Origin: an uncultured Marinicella sp. | Lineage (GTDB): Bacteria; Pseudomonadota; Gammaproteobacteria; Xanthomonadales; Marinicellaceae | NCBI GenBank assembly: GCA_947502595.1 | Contig: CANNAM010000009.1 | Coordinates: forward strand, 1 to 64,000 | Length of the DNA stretch: 64,000 nucleotides | Direction: 5' to 3' | Shown here: piece after piece, positions 36,604 through 46,762 of the stretch | Layout: every line of letters starts with the position of its first letter | Position numbering within the stretch: position 1 is the first letter of the stretch | Position numbers and translations under genes: made by a program | The notes under the pieces: model-generated | Database searches by the model: none | What the model saw: only the letters and a program-made list of their open reading frames with translations | Told to the model about the DNA's origin: nothing

Positions 36604-36915
36604 GTGAATGATTGGTTGGTCATTAACTTGGGTGATGCGATGTTGGTCTATGAACAGCAACAACAGCTGGAATCTTTGTTGTTCTCGGCTTACAAAAAAG
36701 CTGGAGAACCTGCAGACATGGCAGCATTTATTCGGCATGAATCTGCAGGTCGGTTGCACTGCGAGGTCAAACTGTACATATCACCGCAGTTGGCTGCTGC
36801 GGTCAATGTAGAAGGGGCTCAAGCATGCCCCAAGCCCAAGGCTCAAGACCTCGGGTTATTGGTTGGTGATGTCGATGCATGGTTGGCACTGTTTCCAGCA
36901 ACCAATGGCATTTAG
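36604..36915 (+). CDS. small protein of unknown function
   Basis: The 103-residue product begins at a GTG (NDWLVINLGDAMLVYEQQ). It has mixed helix and strand content with a plausible folded pattern: QLESLLFSAYKKAG, AAFIRHESAGRLHCEVKLYI, QAC and DVDAWLALFPA. There is no signal peptide or membrane helix. I do not recognise the family. Amino acid composition and the lack of a competing frame make it a likely gene, but the ribosome-binding site is weak. It lies 54 bases after the peptidase gene and faces the next minus-strand gene. Confidence 0.6.
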   Translation: MNDWLVINLGDAMLVYEQQQQLESLLFSAYKKAGEPADMAAFIRHESAGRLHCEVKLYISPQLAAAVNVEGAQACPKPKAQDLGLLVGDVDAWLALFPATNGI

Positions 36916-36940
36916 CCCTTACTTATTACGCCATGTATGC

Positions 36941-38569
36941 TTAAGGGCCTTCAAATGCATTGGCAAAAATCAAGTCGCCCATTGTGGTGAATGGGTGGGC
37001 ACCCATATGCACAGTTGGCACACTCCAAAAAGTACCATCTCCGGCATGACTTGCTGGGCTGCTGTCTAACAGGTAAAAGTCGATGGAGTTGGTGAATTGT
37101 GGGTCGGCACTGATTGATTGTGCCTCTCTGAGGCTGAACTCATTTTGAAAAGTGCTTAAGCCATAGGGTGTGCCACTGTAAAAGTTACCACCCCAATTGG
37201 GCCTTAAATGGATATCGGCATGGCTGTTGTTGAAGTACAAATTATGGTGTGATTCAAACTGATCCAGGTAGTCATTAACAGTGGTTGTGGTGCCTCCACT
37301 TTGCAGGTAAACACCCACTTCATTGTTGGCAAAAATATTGTTGGCAATCACTGTACCAAAACTGCCTTCCCAGCCGATTTGCACGGCCGTTGCCACATTA
37401 TAGAACACATTGTTGTAGAGGTTGTTGTTGTGGTTGTCTTCGTCATAGGCAGGCAGTCTGAGGCCAACTTCTGTGTTGGTGACGATGTTGCCATAAATTT
37501 GCCAATCACCACCAGGGCGGTATTCGACATCAGTGGATTGACAGCCGTCGGTGTTGGTGGCTGACCAAACGCAACGAAAACCACCCGGCTCAAAGGCATT
37601 GTAGACATCATGGATGTAGTTGTAGCGAACAATCAAGTTCGAAGTGCCGCCTTTGGTACCGACGGCTGAGCGACCAGGGATGTCGTATATTTCATTGTAC
37701 TCAACCACATTGGGGTCACCAATTTTAGTCACCATAAAACTGACACCTTTGCTGTTAGAGGTGCCGCCCCAGTAGACAGAGTCAAAGATTGTGTTGTGTC
37801 TGACCACACTGCCTTGCGAATCCCAAATCCTGACTGCGTAAGCGTTGTCATTGCCATTTGAAATGTGACCAAACACATTGTTTTCCAGGGTGACGTAATC
37901 TGCACCCTCAAAGAAAATGGGACTGCTTTGGGTGTAGTATATATGTAAGTTTTTCAGGGTCATGTAATCAGCCACTGAACGTGGCAAGCCGCGTTGTGAC
38001 AATTCATAAACCTGGGTGTTGGGCAGTTCACCGTCAGCTGGGAAAAGGTAAATAAAACAACCGCTGTTGTCAGCAAAACATTGGCTGCCATTGGCATCGG
38101 CTTTGGTCCAGTGGTTGGGCGTGACTAGATTGCTCACATGGTCATGATCCCTGCCGCCATCCAAATCACTTTGGTGGTCGACCCGTTGATGGCCATTGAA
38201 CATGCCTTTGGGGTCGCTGTTCAATTGATCTGCTGGGATGCGCCAAACTTGGGCGTTGTAAGCTTCCCAAGTGTTATTCGCCGTACCGTATGATCCGAGC
38301 AATTCTACCACCTCACCCGCATGGCCCTGAATGGTGGTATTGGGTGTGGTGAAGGTGCTGAAATTGGTTTCTTCAATCAGTCGATAGACGCCGCCCCTGA
38401 TAGTTAATGTGTCGCCCGCTTGCAACTGGTCAAATCCATAGGCCAGGCTCTGCCATGGACTGGAAATAGTGCCGGAATTGTTGTCATCACCATTGGTGGC
38501 AACAAAATATTCAGCCGCTGAAGAATTTAATGACAGTAATATCAATGCAATTGCGCGCAAAACTCTCAT
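36941..38569 (-). CDS. secreted parallel beta-helix protein (DUF1565/polysaccharide-lyase-like)
   Basis: The 542-residue product has a signal peptide (MRVLRAIALILLSLNSSAA). DUF1565 follows (YFVATNGDDNNSGTISSPWQ, LTIRGGVYRLIEE), then a right-handed beta-helix with repeated 'NNVF', 'RHNTIFDS', 'VRYNYIHDV' rungs (about 190-450). Such proteins are often polysaccharide lyases or hydrolases; no clear catalytic set is seen. The C-terminus is GDLIFANAFEGP, a variant of the shared tail. The ATG at 38569 has GAGG 8 bases before it and gives a proper signal peptide; the longer frame adds nine residues. Confidence 0.88.
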   Translation of the reverse strand: MRVLRAIALILLSLNSSAAEYFVATNGDDNNSGTISSPWQSLAYGFDQLQAGDTLTIRGGVYRLIEETNFSTFTTPNTTIQGHAGEVVELLGSYGTANNTWEAYNAQVWRIPADQLNSDPKGMFNGHQRVDHQSDLDGGRDHDHVSNLVTPNHWTKADANGSQCFADNSGCFIYLFPADGELPNTQVYELSQRGLPRSVADYMTLKNLHIYYTQSSPIFFEGADYVTLENNVFGHISNGNDNAYAVRIWDSQGSVVRHNTIFDSVYWGGTSNSKGVSFMVTKIGDPNVVEYNEIYDIPGRSAVGTKGGTSNLIVRYNYIHDVYNAFEPGGFRCVWSATNTDGCQSTDVEYRPGGDWQIYGNIVTNTEVGLRLPAYDEDNHNNNLYNNVFYNVATAVQIGWEGSFGTVIANNIFANNEVGVYLQSGGTTTTVNDYLDQFESHHNLYFNNSHADIHLRPNWGGNFYSGTPYGLSTFQNEFSLREAQSISADPQFTNSIDFYLLDSSPASHAGDGTFWSVPTVHMGAHPFTTMGDLIFANAFEGP

Positions 38570-38957
38570 GGTGTATACCTCATAAATCAATCCCAACAGC
38601 CTAACTGGCAGTTTGCTTGAACATTGTGACTCAGTTCACAGGCAAGGGCAATCATAAATTACAAGGCAATTTCAGTGTTCGATAACTGTTTACTTTGGGT
38701 GCTCACCGGAGTTCATGGAGTGGTCAACTGTTGGTGTTTTTTATGAGTTATGCCAGCAATGCTGTGATTCAGGCTGAAGTGAAAAGTACACTACTTGGTT
38801 GCACCTCACAAATTTATATGGTATTTCATTAAGCAATGATTCATGGAAAATGTTGAAAATAAAGCTTAATGGGTCATTGGCTGAACCACAATATATTCGA
38901 TGCCCACTCAGAATGTCGCGGTGACATTGAGATAAAAACAGTTGAGGGAGTGTGATC
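38570..38957. other. intergenic region with no recognised feature
   Basis: About 390 bases between divergent genes (beta-helix protein, minus; transglutaminase-like protein, plus). I see no gene, clear promoter pair or repeat. A GAGGGAG ribosome-binding site (38944-38950) closes it. Confidence 0.6.
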
Positions 38958-41228
38958 ATGTATAAGTTATTGATTTTATTAGTCGCGTTGTCTTCAGTTT
39001 GTGTCGCTGAAAACAACCTATACCCAGACATAGAAAAAGGCCTTAAGGCTTATGCCGAGAAAGTGAGTCGGCTGAAACAAACCATAGATAACAGTGTGTT
39101 TCAAGATCAAGAGTTGTTGCTTGAATTGGATTTTGAGACCGAACAGCTGATCGCATTCGTTAAGAGTGAAATCGCATTTCAACCCTACCAAGGGTTGTTG
39201 CGTGGTGTTCAGGGCACTTTAAATTCACGTGCTGGCAATGCCTTGGATCAATCGGTGTTGTTGGCCAAAATGCTCAATGACGCGGGTCTTGATGCACGAA
39301 TTGCCACTACCCAATTGTCAGATCAACAAGTTTTGCAGCTGTTGTCTGGAATGGCCAATGCCAAAACCCCACAGCACATTGGGCAAGGTGCTGATTTCGA
39401 TCGAGCACTGAGCGCATTTGCCAACCAGAATCAAGAGCAGGTGGATTGGCAAACAACAGCAACCTTTACCAGATACAAGAAAAATTTACAGGATTTAACA
39501 GCAGTTTTGGCAAAGCACCATGCGGTTTTACATGAATCCGATATCACTCAGCGATTGATTGAAGACAGCAAGGCTTACTTTTGGGTGCAATACAGATCAA
39601 ACCCAACCGATGAATGGCATACTGCACACCCGGCTTTCAGTCAATCAGTTGAATTTGAACTCAAAGCGCAGTCGCACTTTCAGGGTTCGGTACCTGAGAA
39701 GTACCACCACCAATTAAAAGTTGAAGTCTTCATCAAACAAAGGGTGGGTAAAGAGCACAAAATTCATCGTTTGATGCAACCTTGGATTAAACCGGTGGCT
39801 AATTTGCAAGATCAGCTGATTACATACAGCAATGCCCCTTCAGGCGTCGATATTGCAGCAGACTATGACTTGGCGAATACATTGGCGGCAAGCAATTATT
39901 TCATGCCTGTGTTTAATGGTAATAAAGTAGGTGGCAAAGTATTTGACTTGAAAGGTCGGTTGGTGGATGCAGAGGCCATGGCTGCTCCAGCCGGTGCCTT
40001 GTTTCAAACCTTGGGCAATAAAGCTATGTCGGCTGCAGATAAGTTGGCGGATAAAGGGGATGGTAAAGCATCCATGCAATTAATCAGTCAATGGTTGGAA
40101 TTCACCTTTATTTACCCTGATGGTTCTGAGTTTGTGCAACAGCGCTACTTCTACCAAGCGCCAAGTTCAGAACAAGTCAGTGACTTAACGGTAAAAACCA
40201 AACTCATGTCTGAATATACTTTGTTGACCAGCAGTGGCGCAAAATCAAATGCCTACCTAGCCAAAGTTTTTGTTGATTTGGTTGAAGCTGGCTTGCCGTT
40301 ATTGAATGCATCGGCCAAGAAAGTGTTTAATCCTGAGCAACAAGTGGCTTTCCCCAAACAAGTCATTGGCAATGAGTTTGAATTACTAAGTCAGTACCAT
40401 TGGATGCAACAAAACCCTGAATTAAATAAAAGCACCATTCAGTTTCGTTCCCAAGCCAGTTTAATGGGTTTTAAACGGGGTTATGTCAATCCGGAGACGG
40501 CATTTTTAGCCGTTGATGTGATTGCCAATAAGCAAATGTTCATACGCAAACAGGGTGAGAAATTTTTTACCGACCCCCAAAGCGCATTAGCCCAAGGTGT
40601 TTGGGAAACTGCATGTGAGTGGCTTCCAAGTAAAATGACAGGGGTTTCTGGCAACAGCATAGACACCTTGAAAGTCACCCAAGCCAGTGTGGAACAAGGC
40701 ATTGACTTTAAAGTTTACCAACCCACCGAGCAGGACCAAATACAGCTGCATAAAGATTTAGCCAAGCATGTGGTGCTTCTTGAACGTGTTGCAGCGGACA
40801 TCAAGCAAGGTTACGCGGTTGTCATCCCTGCACAGCAACCCAAAGGTGTAAGCCTGACGGGTTGGTGGCGTATCAACCCTGAGAGCGGAGAAACCCTGGG
40901 TATGATTGGCGATGGCGGTGGCTCTGAAGTCACAGAATATTTAATCGAGAATACCCAAATTGCTTTGTCATTGGTCAGGGCTGTTAATAATTTAAAAAAA
41001 TGTGATAAAAAAACCAATGATTTAGAAAAGTTATGCTGTCTGGCTGAAGCACACTTTAATAATGTGGGTGGTTTGGCCTTTGGTGGCGTGTTGGGTGCTA
41101 CCTTGGGAACATCGGGTGCTGCACTGTTTGACATAGTTGATTTCACTGCAGAAACGGTACTTGAAACAGGAATCGCTCCCAGCACCGGTGGAAAATTGTG
41201 TGCTGGAATAGACTTTCCTGAATTTTAA
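38958..41228 (+). CDS. exported transglutaminase-like protein of unknown function
   Basis: The 756-residue product has a signal peptide (MYKLLILLVALSSVCVA). At about 75-120 the segment GTLNSRAGNALDQSVLLAKM then NDAGLDARIATTQL has the layout of a transglutaminase-like domain, but the usual catalytic Cys position is Asn/Ala. The long remainder (beta-rich, with a YPDGSEFVQQRYFYQ strand set) is unfamiliar. A glycine-rich helix near the end (NNVGGLAFGGVLGATLG) could be a membrane hairpin. GAGGGAG fixes the ATG at 38958. The next gene starts 9-33 bases on, so the two form a unit. Confidence 0.7.
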   Translation: MYKLLILLVALSSVCVAENNLYPDIEKGLKAYAEKVSRLKQTIDNSVFQDQELLLELDFETEQLIAFVKSEIAFQPYQGLLRGVQGTLNSRAGNALDQSVLLAKMLNDAGLDARIATTQLSDQQVLQLLSGMANAKTPQHIGQGADFDRALSAFANQNQEQVDWQTTATFTRYKKNLQDLTAVLAKHHAVLHESDITQRLIEDSKAYFWVQYRSNPTDEWHTAHPAFSQSVEFELKAQSHFQGSVPEKYHHQLKVEVFIKQRVGKEHKIHRLMQPWIKPVANLQDQLITYSNAPSGVDIAADYDLANTLAASNYFMPVFNGNKVGGKVFDLKGRLVDAEAMAAPAGALFQTLGNKAMSAADKLADKGDGKASMQLISQWLEFTFIYPDGSEFVQQRYFYQAPSSEQVSDLTVKTKLMSEYTLLTSSGAKSNAYLAKVFVDLVEAGLPLLNASAKKVFNPEQQVAFPKQVIGNEFELLSQYHWMQQNPELNKSTIQFRSQASLMGFKRGYVNPETAFLAVDVIANKQMFIRKQGEKFFTDPQSALAQGVWETACEWLPSKMTGVSGNSIDTLKVTQASVEQGIDFKVYQPTEQDQIQLHKDLAKHVVLLERVAADIKQGYAVVIPAQQPKGVSLTGWWRINPESGETLGMIGDGGGSEVTEYLIENTQIALSLVRAVNNLKKCDKKTNDLEKLCCLAEAHFNNVGGLAFGGVLGATLGTSGAALFDIVDFTAETVLETGIAPSTGGKLCAGIDFPEF

Positions 41229-41261
41229 AGACTGAAAATGCAACTAAATATGAGATTGATT

Positions 41262-44200
41262 ATGAAAACTTTATTATTTTCAATATTGATGCTGACAGCT
41301 TTCAGTCTATCAGCGCAAGTTACCATGTATGAACAAGAGCCTAATAATGCGCCCGACACCGTTAACCCTATTCAGGTACCAGTGGTTATCTTGGGCAGCA
41401 TGGAAAATAATGATCAAGACATGTTCGTTTGGGAGGTTTCAGATGAAGCTGCTGGGTATTCATGGGACCTTGAATTACAGGGCATTCCAGACCGCTTAAC
41501 CCGGCTAGATGTCATGCAATTGCATTTCACTGAAGATGGCAAAGGTGTCACTAAAGTAAATAAACTGTTGGCTTTACATAACCGCGGAGCCACTGCAATC
41601 AGTAAAACAGGTTTGGTGTTTGCGCCAGGTACATACTATTTCGGCTTGTCGTATGCAGGTGGTGCGGATGTCACAAAATCAAGCTTATTGGGTGATCAGT
41701 TACTGGCGGACTTGGGTGAGGCGTTTGTTCAGGAAAACCAAGTCATTGAGACAATGAACACCAAGCCATTGAACGGTTATCAATTGAGTATCAGTCAACA
41801 TTCTAAAGCAACCACCATCAATACTTCAAAAAACAGCCAAGACCGTCCCGGCAAGTTAAGAACCAACAGCAAAGGGCGTTTGTTTTTTGACCAGCAAATC
41901 ATTTGGTTGGAATTCAATCTTACAACCAAAGATGCGGCTGAAATTTGGCGTATCAGTGGCCAAGTTAATTTGGGTCATTCAATTCAATTGGATTTGTATA
42001 ATGCACAAGGGGATAAGTTAGCCACCACCAGCGCTGAGTCTCTGGGGGCATTCAAGCTCAATAACCTTAAACTACCTGCCGGAGGTTATATGTTGGCCAT
42101 TGGCAGCGCCAACAATGCATTGGCTGAAATTGAAATTCAATCAATGGGAGAATACATCGATGGCAATGAGTTTGAGCCCAATGATGCCATCAAAACGGCC
42201 AATCATTTTTCGATTGATGCTGGCATTTCTGGACTGGTGGACCAAACCAAAGACAAAGATTTTTTTAAGTTTGTAATCACTGAGGAACAGGCTGTCTATC
42301 ATTTCGATATCAAACTCATCAATCATGATCATTCACCACTGACCCTGTGCTTGTATGGCTTGAATCAAAACAAACTTCAGTGCAAACAAGGCCAAAGTGA
42401 CATGCTGCTGTCGCAACTGCTGCTGAATCAAGGTGAATACACCCTTGGTATTTCAAATGGCAAACTCAATACCAAATACAGCATCGAAGTGGTCAATAAT
42501 GGCATCCAAAAAAGCCTTATGGAAGCCGAACCCAATGATCGATTTGAAGAGGCAATAATGTTGAATCAAAAGCGAGTGGTGAAGGGCAATTTCAATGGAA
42601 AGGAAGATGATTTTTTTGTATTTGAAGTGGGCGAGGAGGCTCAGATGTGGACGCTTCAAGCCATCGGTGAAGGCATCAGTCAAATGCACTTATACAATGC
42701 AGCCAACCAGAAAGTTCAGTCTCATCGCTATGCAAAAGGCACCAAAAGAGCTCGAATCAGCAATTTAAATTTACAACCGGGAAAGCACATCGTGCAACTG
42801 CATGGTGAGGACAGTCAGTATATATTCAGGGCCTTTGCTACGGGTCCAGCCGACGCTTCATTCGAAGCAGAACCCAATGATGAGGTGAAAAATGCACAAT
42901 TGATTGCTTTTGATCAGCCAAAAAAAGGCTTGCTACAAAACACCGCTGATGAAGACGTTTATCGTTTTCATTTGAGCAGTGAACAAGGCGTCAATTTAGA
43001 AATTCAGCCAGCAGCTGATGCAGACATCAGTTACAACATTTATTGGGACAAAGTGTTGGTGGCAAAGAAAAAATCGGCTCCAGGTGAAAAAGTAGGTTTC
43101 AAAGGCATGTTACAAGCAGGTGATTATTCAGTCAGTCTTAAGGCTGGGAAATCCCCCAGTGATGATGTGTACCAACTTGAGTTGCAGCCAGCCAATTTGA
43201 TGGCTTGCCAATTAGATTGTGAGCCCAATGACAGTGCGCATCAAGCCAATTTAATTGAGCCATCATTGAAGTTAGCGGGCGAGACAGGTACACATGAAGA
43301 TGATGATTGGTATAGACTGCCCCCGTTCACCACGGAAACTACCGTCACATTCATTAAAGATTCTGGTCAGATCAGTCATGATTTGGATGGGTATATTAAC
43401 TATGATAAAAAACTCAGTAAGCAATTAAACCCAGAAAAAAACCAGCTGAGTTTTGTGGTGCCAGCCAAGCAAGCCAGTTTTTATCAAATCCATCAACAGG
43501 TCAACCAATACCAGTACCAAGTGCTGATTAACAATCAAGTGCTTGAGGCGCCAACCCAGTACAAAGACCTTAAACTGGAGCTGCAAAAATTACCTCAAAC
43601 AGTAACGGCCTACAGCCCTTATGCGCAAGTGATTCAAACACAGCTTAACATTGAAAACACCGGTCTCCTTGACCAGGTTGTGGACATTGAGGCGGCGGTC
43701 AATGACCACCGTTGGCGCATTGACTTTGCATCCCAAAACCAAGCAATTGCCATCAAAGCCAATGACCGTATGCAAATTCCCATCAGCATAAATGTACCCA
43801 ATGAACTGATCAGAAATCAGCAAGTTAGGCTCAGCTTCGCGGTTAAAAACACCCAAGGTCATGTCTCACAAATTTGGCATGATTTGCGAGCAGCTGTGGA
43901 TGTGCCATTAATTCAGCCTAAACAGTATTGGTCAATTGACGAACAATTGTTAGGTGGCATCAACGTAGCAGCCACAGCAATGGGTGCGCAAAGAACTGCT
44001 GAAGACCGAGTGATCAATACCAGTGCCAATGGTTTTGGTTTTGATGAGTTGTTTGATGGCATCACAGCAGAGGGCGTGGGCTTGCAGTATCGGGGCGGCA
44101 GAAAAGCTGATCATGACCACATCACCGTTGACTTGGCTGGTGATGAGCTTGTCAATATACAAGGCATTCTATTGAACCCGTTGTCTCGGGGTAAGCCGCA

Positions 44201-46625
44201 AGTTGCTGCTAAAGATTTTGATTTACACTTGTCAGTTGATGGCATCAATTTTAATTCGGTGTTAACAGGTCAGATAAAGCCTGTCCTTGCAGAACAGTCC
44301 TTTGTACTGCCGCAACCGGTGCCTGCTAAATTTGCCAGACTGTACATTTTAAACAGCTACCATGACATTGACCGACCACAAACCACATTGGGGGAGTGGA
44401 AGGTTGTTGCCAGTCCATCCCAGTCAATTGGCAGTGGTTTTAATCTTGCCAATCCAGAACTGGGCGGTCATGTGGTGTGGGCCTCGCCTGAGCCATCAAA
44501 CAGTTGGAATCAACGTTTGCTCACTGAGAAGCAAGCGAACAATTTAATCCGCTCTAAAGCCAATGAAGATTGGCAGTGGGTGGTGGGTTTTCATAATCAA
44601 AGGGCAGCAAAAATCAACAAAATCCAATGGCAACACGCCACAATAAGTGCCGCTAAACTGCCGAAGTTTAAAGAGGTAAAAGTGATGACCTCATTGGGCA
44701 GCAATGTTGGTCCATGGACTGTGGTAGCAACACATCAATTTAAAAACCTGCAAGACATGGATGAAGTCGTTTTTGCGCAACCGATTTGGGCCAGGTACAT
44801 TAAGTTTTCTATAGGCAATGACGGTGCATCTACCACCGCCTATTTTCCTGAAACCACGCGTGTTTTTGAGGCCCCCAGTGGCAGCGACTATCAAAGCATT
44901 TTGGGCGAATGGGGTGAGCTTTCTGAGCAGGCAGTGTATGAATTACAGCACTTTAACAGCATCAAACCCAGTCTTCAAGACAGCAACAACCACAGTAAAT
45001 CAACTGCGATTGACCTCACCAGGTTGCAAAAAGCCACTGGACAGGTTCAGCTTGAACATGCCGATAAACCAGATTGGTACAAAATCAAAACCCAAGCAAC
45101 TGACAACACTTTGAAAATTAATTTGTCTGGTAAACAAAGCATTGAAACAGTGCTTGAGGTTGAAGATGATCAAGGCAACAAAATGCCTCTGATCACCCAT
45201 AAAAAAACCAGTAATGAAATTGAATACCACCTGTCAGTCAATCCCAACCAAGATTATTTCATCAAAATCACTGAGCCACCCAGGTCAGTGGTGTTTGTCT
45301 GGGACACCAGTGGCAGTACGCTGGCGTATCAACCAATGATTTATAACGCCATTGGCAGTTACAGCAATGCTGTCAAAGCTGACCGTGATGTGGTTAATTT
45401 TTTACCTTTTGGTGGCCAGCTGCTGATGCAAGATTGGTATGGCAATCCACATTACCTGAAAACCATTTTAAACAACTACCCCAGGAAGGACAATTCAAGC
45501 AGTGCTGAAGAATCCCTTTATAAGGCGACGCGGGCACTGGCGCAAAGACAGGGTTCGAAAGCCATCGTCATCATTACCGATGCCATCACATCGAAGTACA
45601 CACCTATGTGGGAAGCCTTCAGGACTACCCAGCCCAGAATATTTGCCATTGGAATTGTACAAAGTGCTTTTGGCGGTAACCCTGATCAACAAGTTGACTT
45701 AATGCAAACATGGTCACGGGTAAACAACGGAGATTTTCAGCGAGTGGTTAATGCCACCCAAGTTGAACATGCTTTTGATCGCGCTGCTGTGAAGCTGCGT
45801 CAGCCAGCTGATTACAGTATTCAGGTCAGCAGTGAATACATCAAAGCGCCAGGTCCTGGGGAACTGTTTATCAGTCAAGCGGCTGATACTCAAGCCACTG
45901 CAGTGGAGTTGATATTAGATGCTTCTGGTAGTATGTTAAAACGCCTCAATGGTGAGCGCAGGATCAACATTGCTAAAGGTGTGTTGATTGATGCAGTGAC
46001 AACCATCATCCCTGAAAACACGCCACTTGCTTTGCGGGTATTTGGCGATAAACAAGCCAATGCATGCCGCACAGATCTGGCCATCAAGCTCAACCCATTG
46101 AACCGGAGTCAAGCCAAAAAGGTAATCAGTCAGATCAATGCCAAGAACTTAGCCAAAACCCCGATAGCTGATTCATTGGCTCAAGTTGCCAATGATTTAA
46201 AATCCCACCAAGGCAAAAAAATAGTTATTTTGGTCACCGATGGTGAAGAAACTTGTGATGGTGATCCAGAACAGGTGATTGCACAGTTAATAGATCAGGG
46301 TATAGACGTGCGCTTGAATATAGTTGGTTTTGCCATCAATGACGAAGAATTAAAAGCACAATTCAATCAGTGGTCAGTTCAAGGTGGTGGCAAGTACTTT
46401 GACAGCAATGACCCAGAATCACTGAAACAATCGGTCAGTCATGCCTTAAAAACACCTTTCTCAGTGTTCTCACCCGCAGGTGAGTTGGTACAAGAAGGTG
46501 TGGTTAATGGTCAGCCATTGCAGTTGCCCGCTGGCATTTATACCATCAAAGTGTTTGGCAATAAAACGCAAACGTTTGAGAATTACCACATCAAAGGTGA
46601 GGTGACCCAGGAAATTAAACTTTGA
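41262..46625 (+). CDS. giant exported PPC / discoidin-like / double VWA protein
   Basis: About 1787 residues with a signal peptide (MKTLLFSILMLTAFSLSA). It has about five pre-peptidase-C-like beta domains, each opening with an EPN(N/D) motif (near residues 24, 302, 422, 535 and 652). Two discoidin-like beta domains follow (about 905-1045 and 1055-1190), then another PPC-like domain. Two von Willebrand A domains have MIDAS sequences FVWDTSGST (near 1347) and LILDASGSM (near 1550), the second with the late VTDGEETCDG. A beta domain ends the protein. VWA and PPC domains bind proteins, metal or sugar outside the cell. The start is uncertain: ATGs at 41238 and 41250 are also in frame. It works with the preceding gene by inference only. 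Confidence 0.8.
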   Translation: MKTLLFSILMLTAFSLSAQVTMYEQEPNNAPDTVNPIQVPVVILGSMENNDQDMFVWEVSDEAAGYSWDLELQGIPDRLTRLDVMQLHFTEDGKGVTKVNKLLALHNRGATAISKTGLVFAPGTYYFGLSYAGGADVTKSSLLGDQLLADLGEAFVQENQVIETMNTKPLNGYQLSISQHSKATTINTSKNSQDRPGKLRTNSKGRLFFDQQIIWLEFNLTTKDAAEIWRISGQVNLGHSIQLDLYNAQGDKLATTSAESLGAFKLNNLKLPAGGYMLAIGSANNALAEIEIQSMGEYIDGNEFEPNDAIKTANHFSIDAGISGLVDQTKDKDFFKFVITEEQAVYHFDIKLINHDHSPLTLCLYGLNQNKLQCKQGQSDMLLSQLLLNQGEYTLGISNGKLNTKYSIEVVNNGIQKSLMEAEPNDRFEEAIMLNQKRVVKGNFNGKEDDFFVFEVGEEAQMWTLQAIGEGISQMHLYNAANQKVQSHRYAKGTKRARISNLNLQPGKHIVQLHGEDSQYIFRAFATGPADASFEAEPNDEVKNAQLIAFDQPKKGLLQNTADEDVYRFHLSSEQGVNLEIQPAADADISYNIYWDKVLVAKKKSAPGEKVGFKGMLQAGDYSVSLKAGKSPSDDVYQLELQPANLMACQLDCEPNDSAHQANLIEPSLKLAGETGTHEDDDWYRLPPFTTETTVTFIKDSGQISHDLDGYINYDKKLSKQLNPEKNQLSFVVPAKQASFYQIHQQVNQYQYQVLINNQVLEAPTQYKDLKLELQKLPQTVTAYSPYAQVIQTQLNIENTGLLDQVVDIEAAVNDHRWRIDFASQNQAIAIKANDRMQIPISINVPNELIRNQQVRLSFAVKNTQGHVSQIWHDLRAAVDVPLIQPKQYWSIDEQLLGGINVAATAMGAQRTAEDRVINTSANGFGFDELFDGITAEGVGLQYRGGRKADHDHITVDLAGDELVNIQGILLNPLSRGKPQVAAKDFDLHLSVDGINFNSVLTGQIKPVLAEQSFVLPQPVPAKFARLYILNSYHDIDRPQTTLGEWKVVASPSQSIGSGFNLANPELGGHVVWASPEPSNSWNQRLLTEKQANNLIRSKANEDWQWVVGFHNQRAAKINKIQWQHATISAAKLPKFKEVKVMTSLGSNVGPWTVVATHQFKNLQDMDEVVFAQPIWARYIKFSIGNDGASTTAYFPETTRVFEAPSGSDYQSILGEWGELSEQAVYELQHFNSIKPSLQDSNNHSKSTAIDLTRLQKATGQVQLEHADKPDWYKIKTQATDNTLKINLSGKQSIETVLEVEDDQGNKMPLITHKKTSNEIEYHLSVNPNQDYFIKITEPPRSVVFVWDTSGSTLAYQPMIYNAIGSYSNAVKADRDVVNFLPFGGQLLMQDWYGNPHYLKTILNNYPRKDNSSSAEESLYKATRALAQRQGSKAIVIITDAITSKYTPMWEAFRTTQPRIFAIGIVQSAFGGNPDQQVDLMQTWSRVNNGDFQRVVNATQVEHAFDRAAVKLRQPADYSIQVSSEYIKAPGPGELFISQAADTQATAVELILDASGSMLKRLNGERRINIAKGVLIDAVTTIIPENTPLALRVFGDKQANACRTDLAIKLNPLNRSQAKKVISQINAKNLAKTPIADSLAQVANDLKSHQGKKIVILVTDGEETCDGDPEQVIAQLIDQGIDVRLNIVGFAINDEELKAQFNQWSVQGGGKYFDSNDPESLKQSVSHALKTPFSVFSPAGELVQEGVVNGQPLQLPAGIYTIKVFGNKTQTFENYHIKGEVTQEIKL

Positions 46626-46640
46626 ACCGTTAAAAGCTTC

Positions 46641-46690
46641 ACCCAAGACCACTTGGGTGTGTAGTTTGGGTTGGCCGCACCCAAACTACA
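46641..46690. terminator. two adjacent hairpins between convergent genes
   Basis: First hairpin ACCCAAG / CTTGGGT (46641-46647, 46652-46658); second TGTAGTTTGGGT / ACCCAAACTACA (46660-46671, 46679-46690). They lie between the VWA gene and putA. No strong U run follows on either strand, so a termination role is likely but not proven. Confidence 0.5.
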
Positions 46691-46762
46691 ATCTGATATC
46701 AGCAGCTGATTTTGCTAAGTCTTGTCGCTCAACTGGTTTTGTTTGGTTTGGCAGCTGTATAA

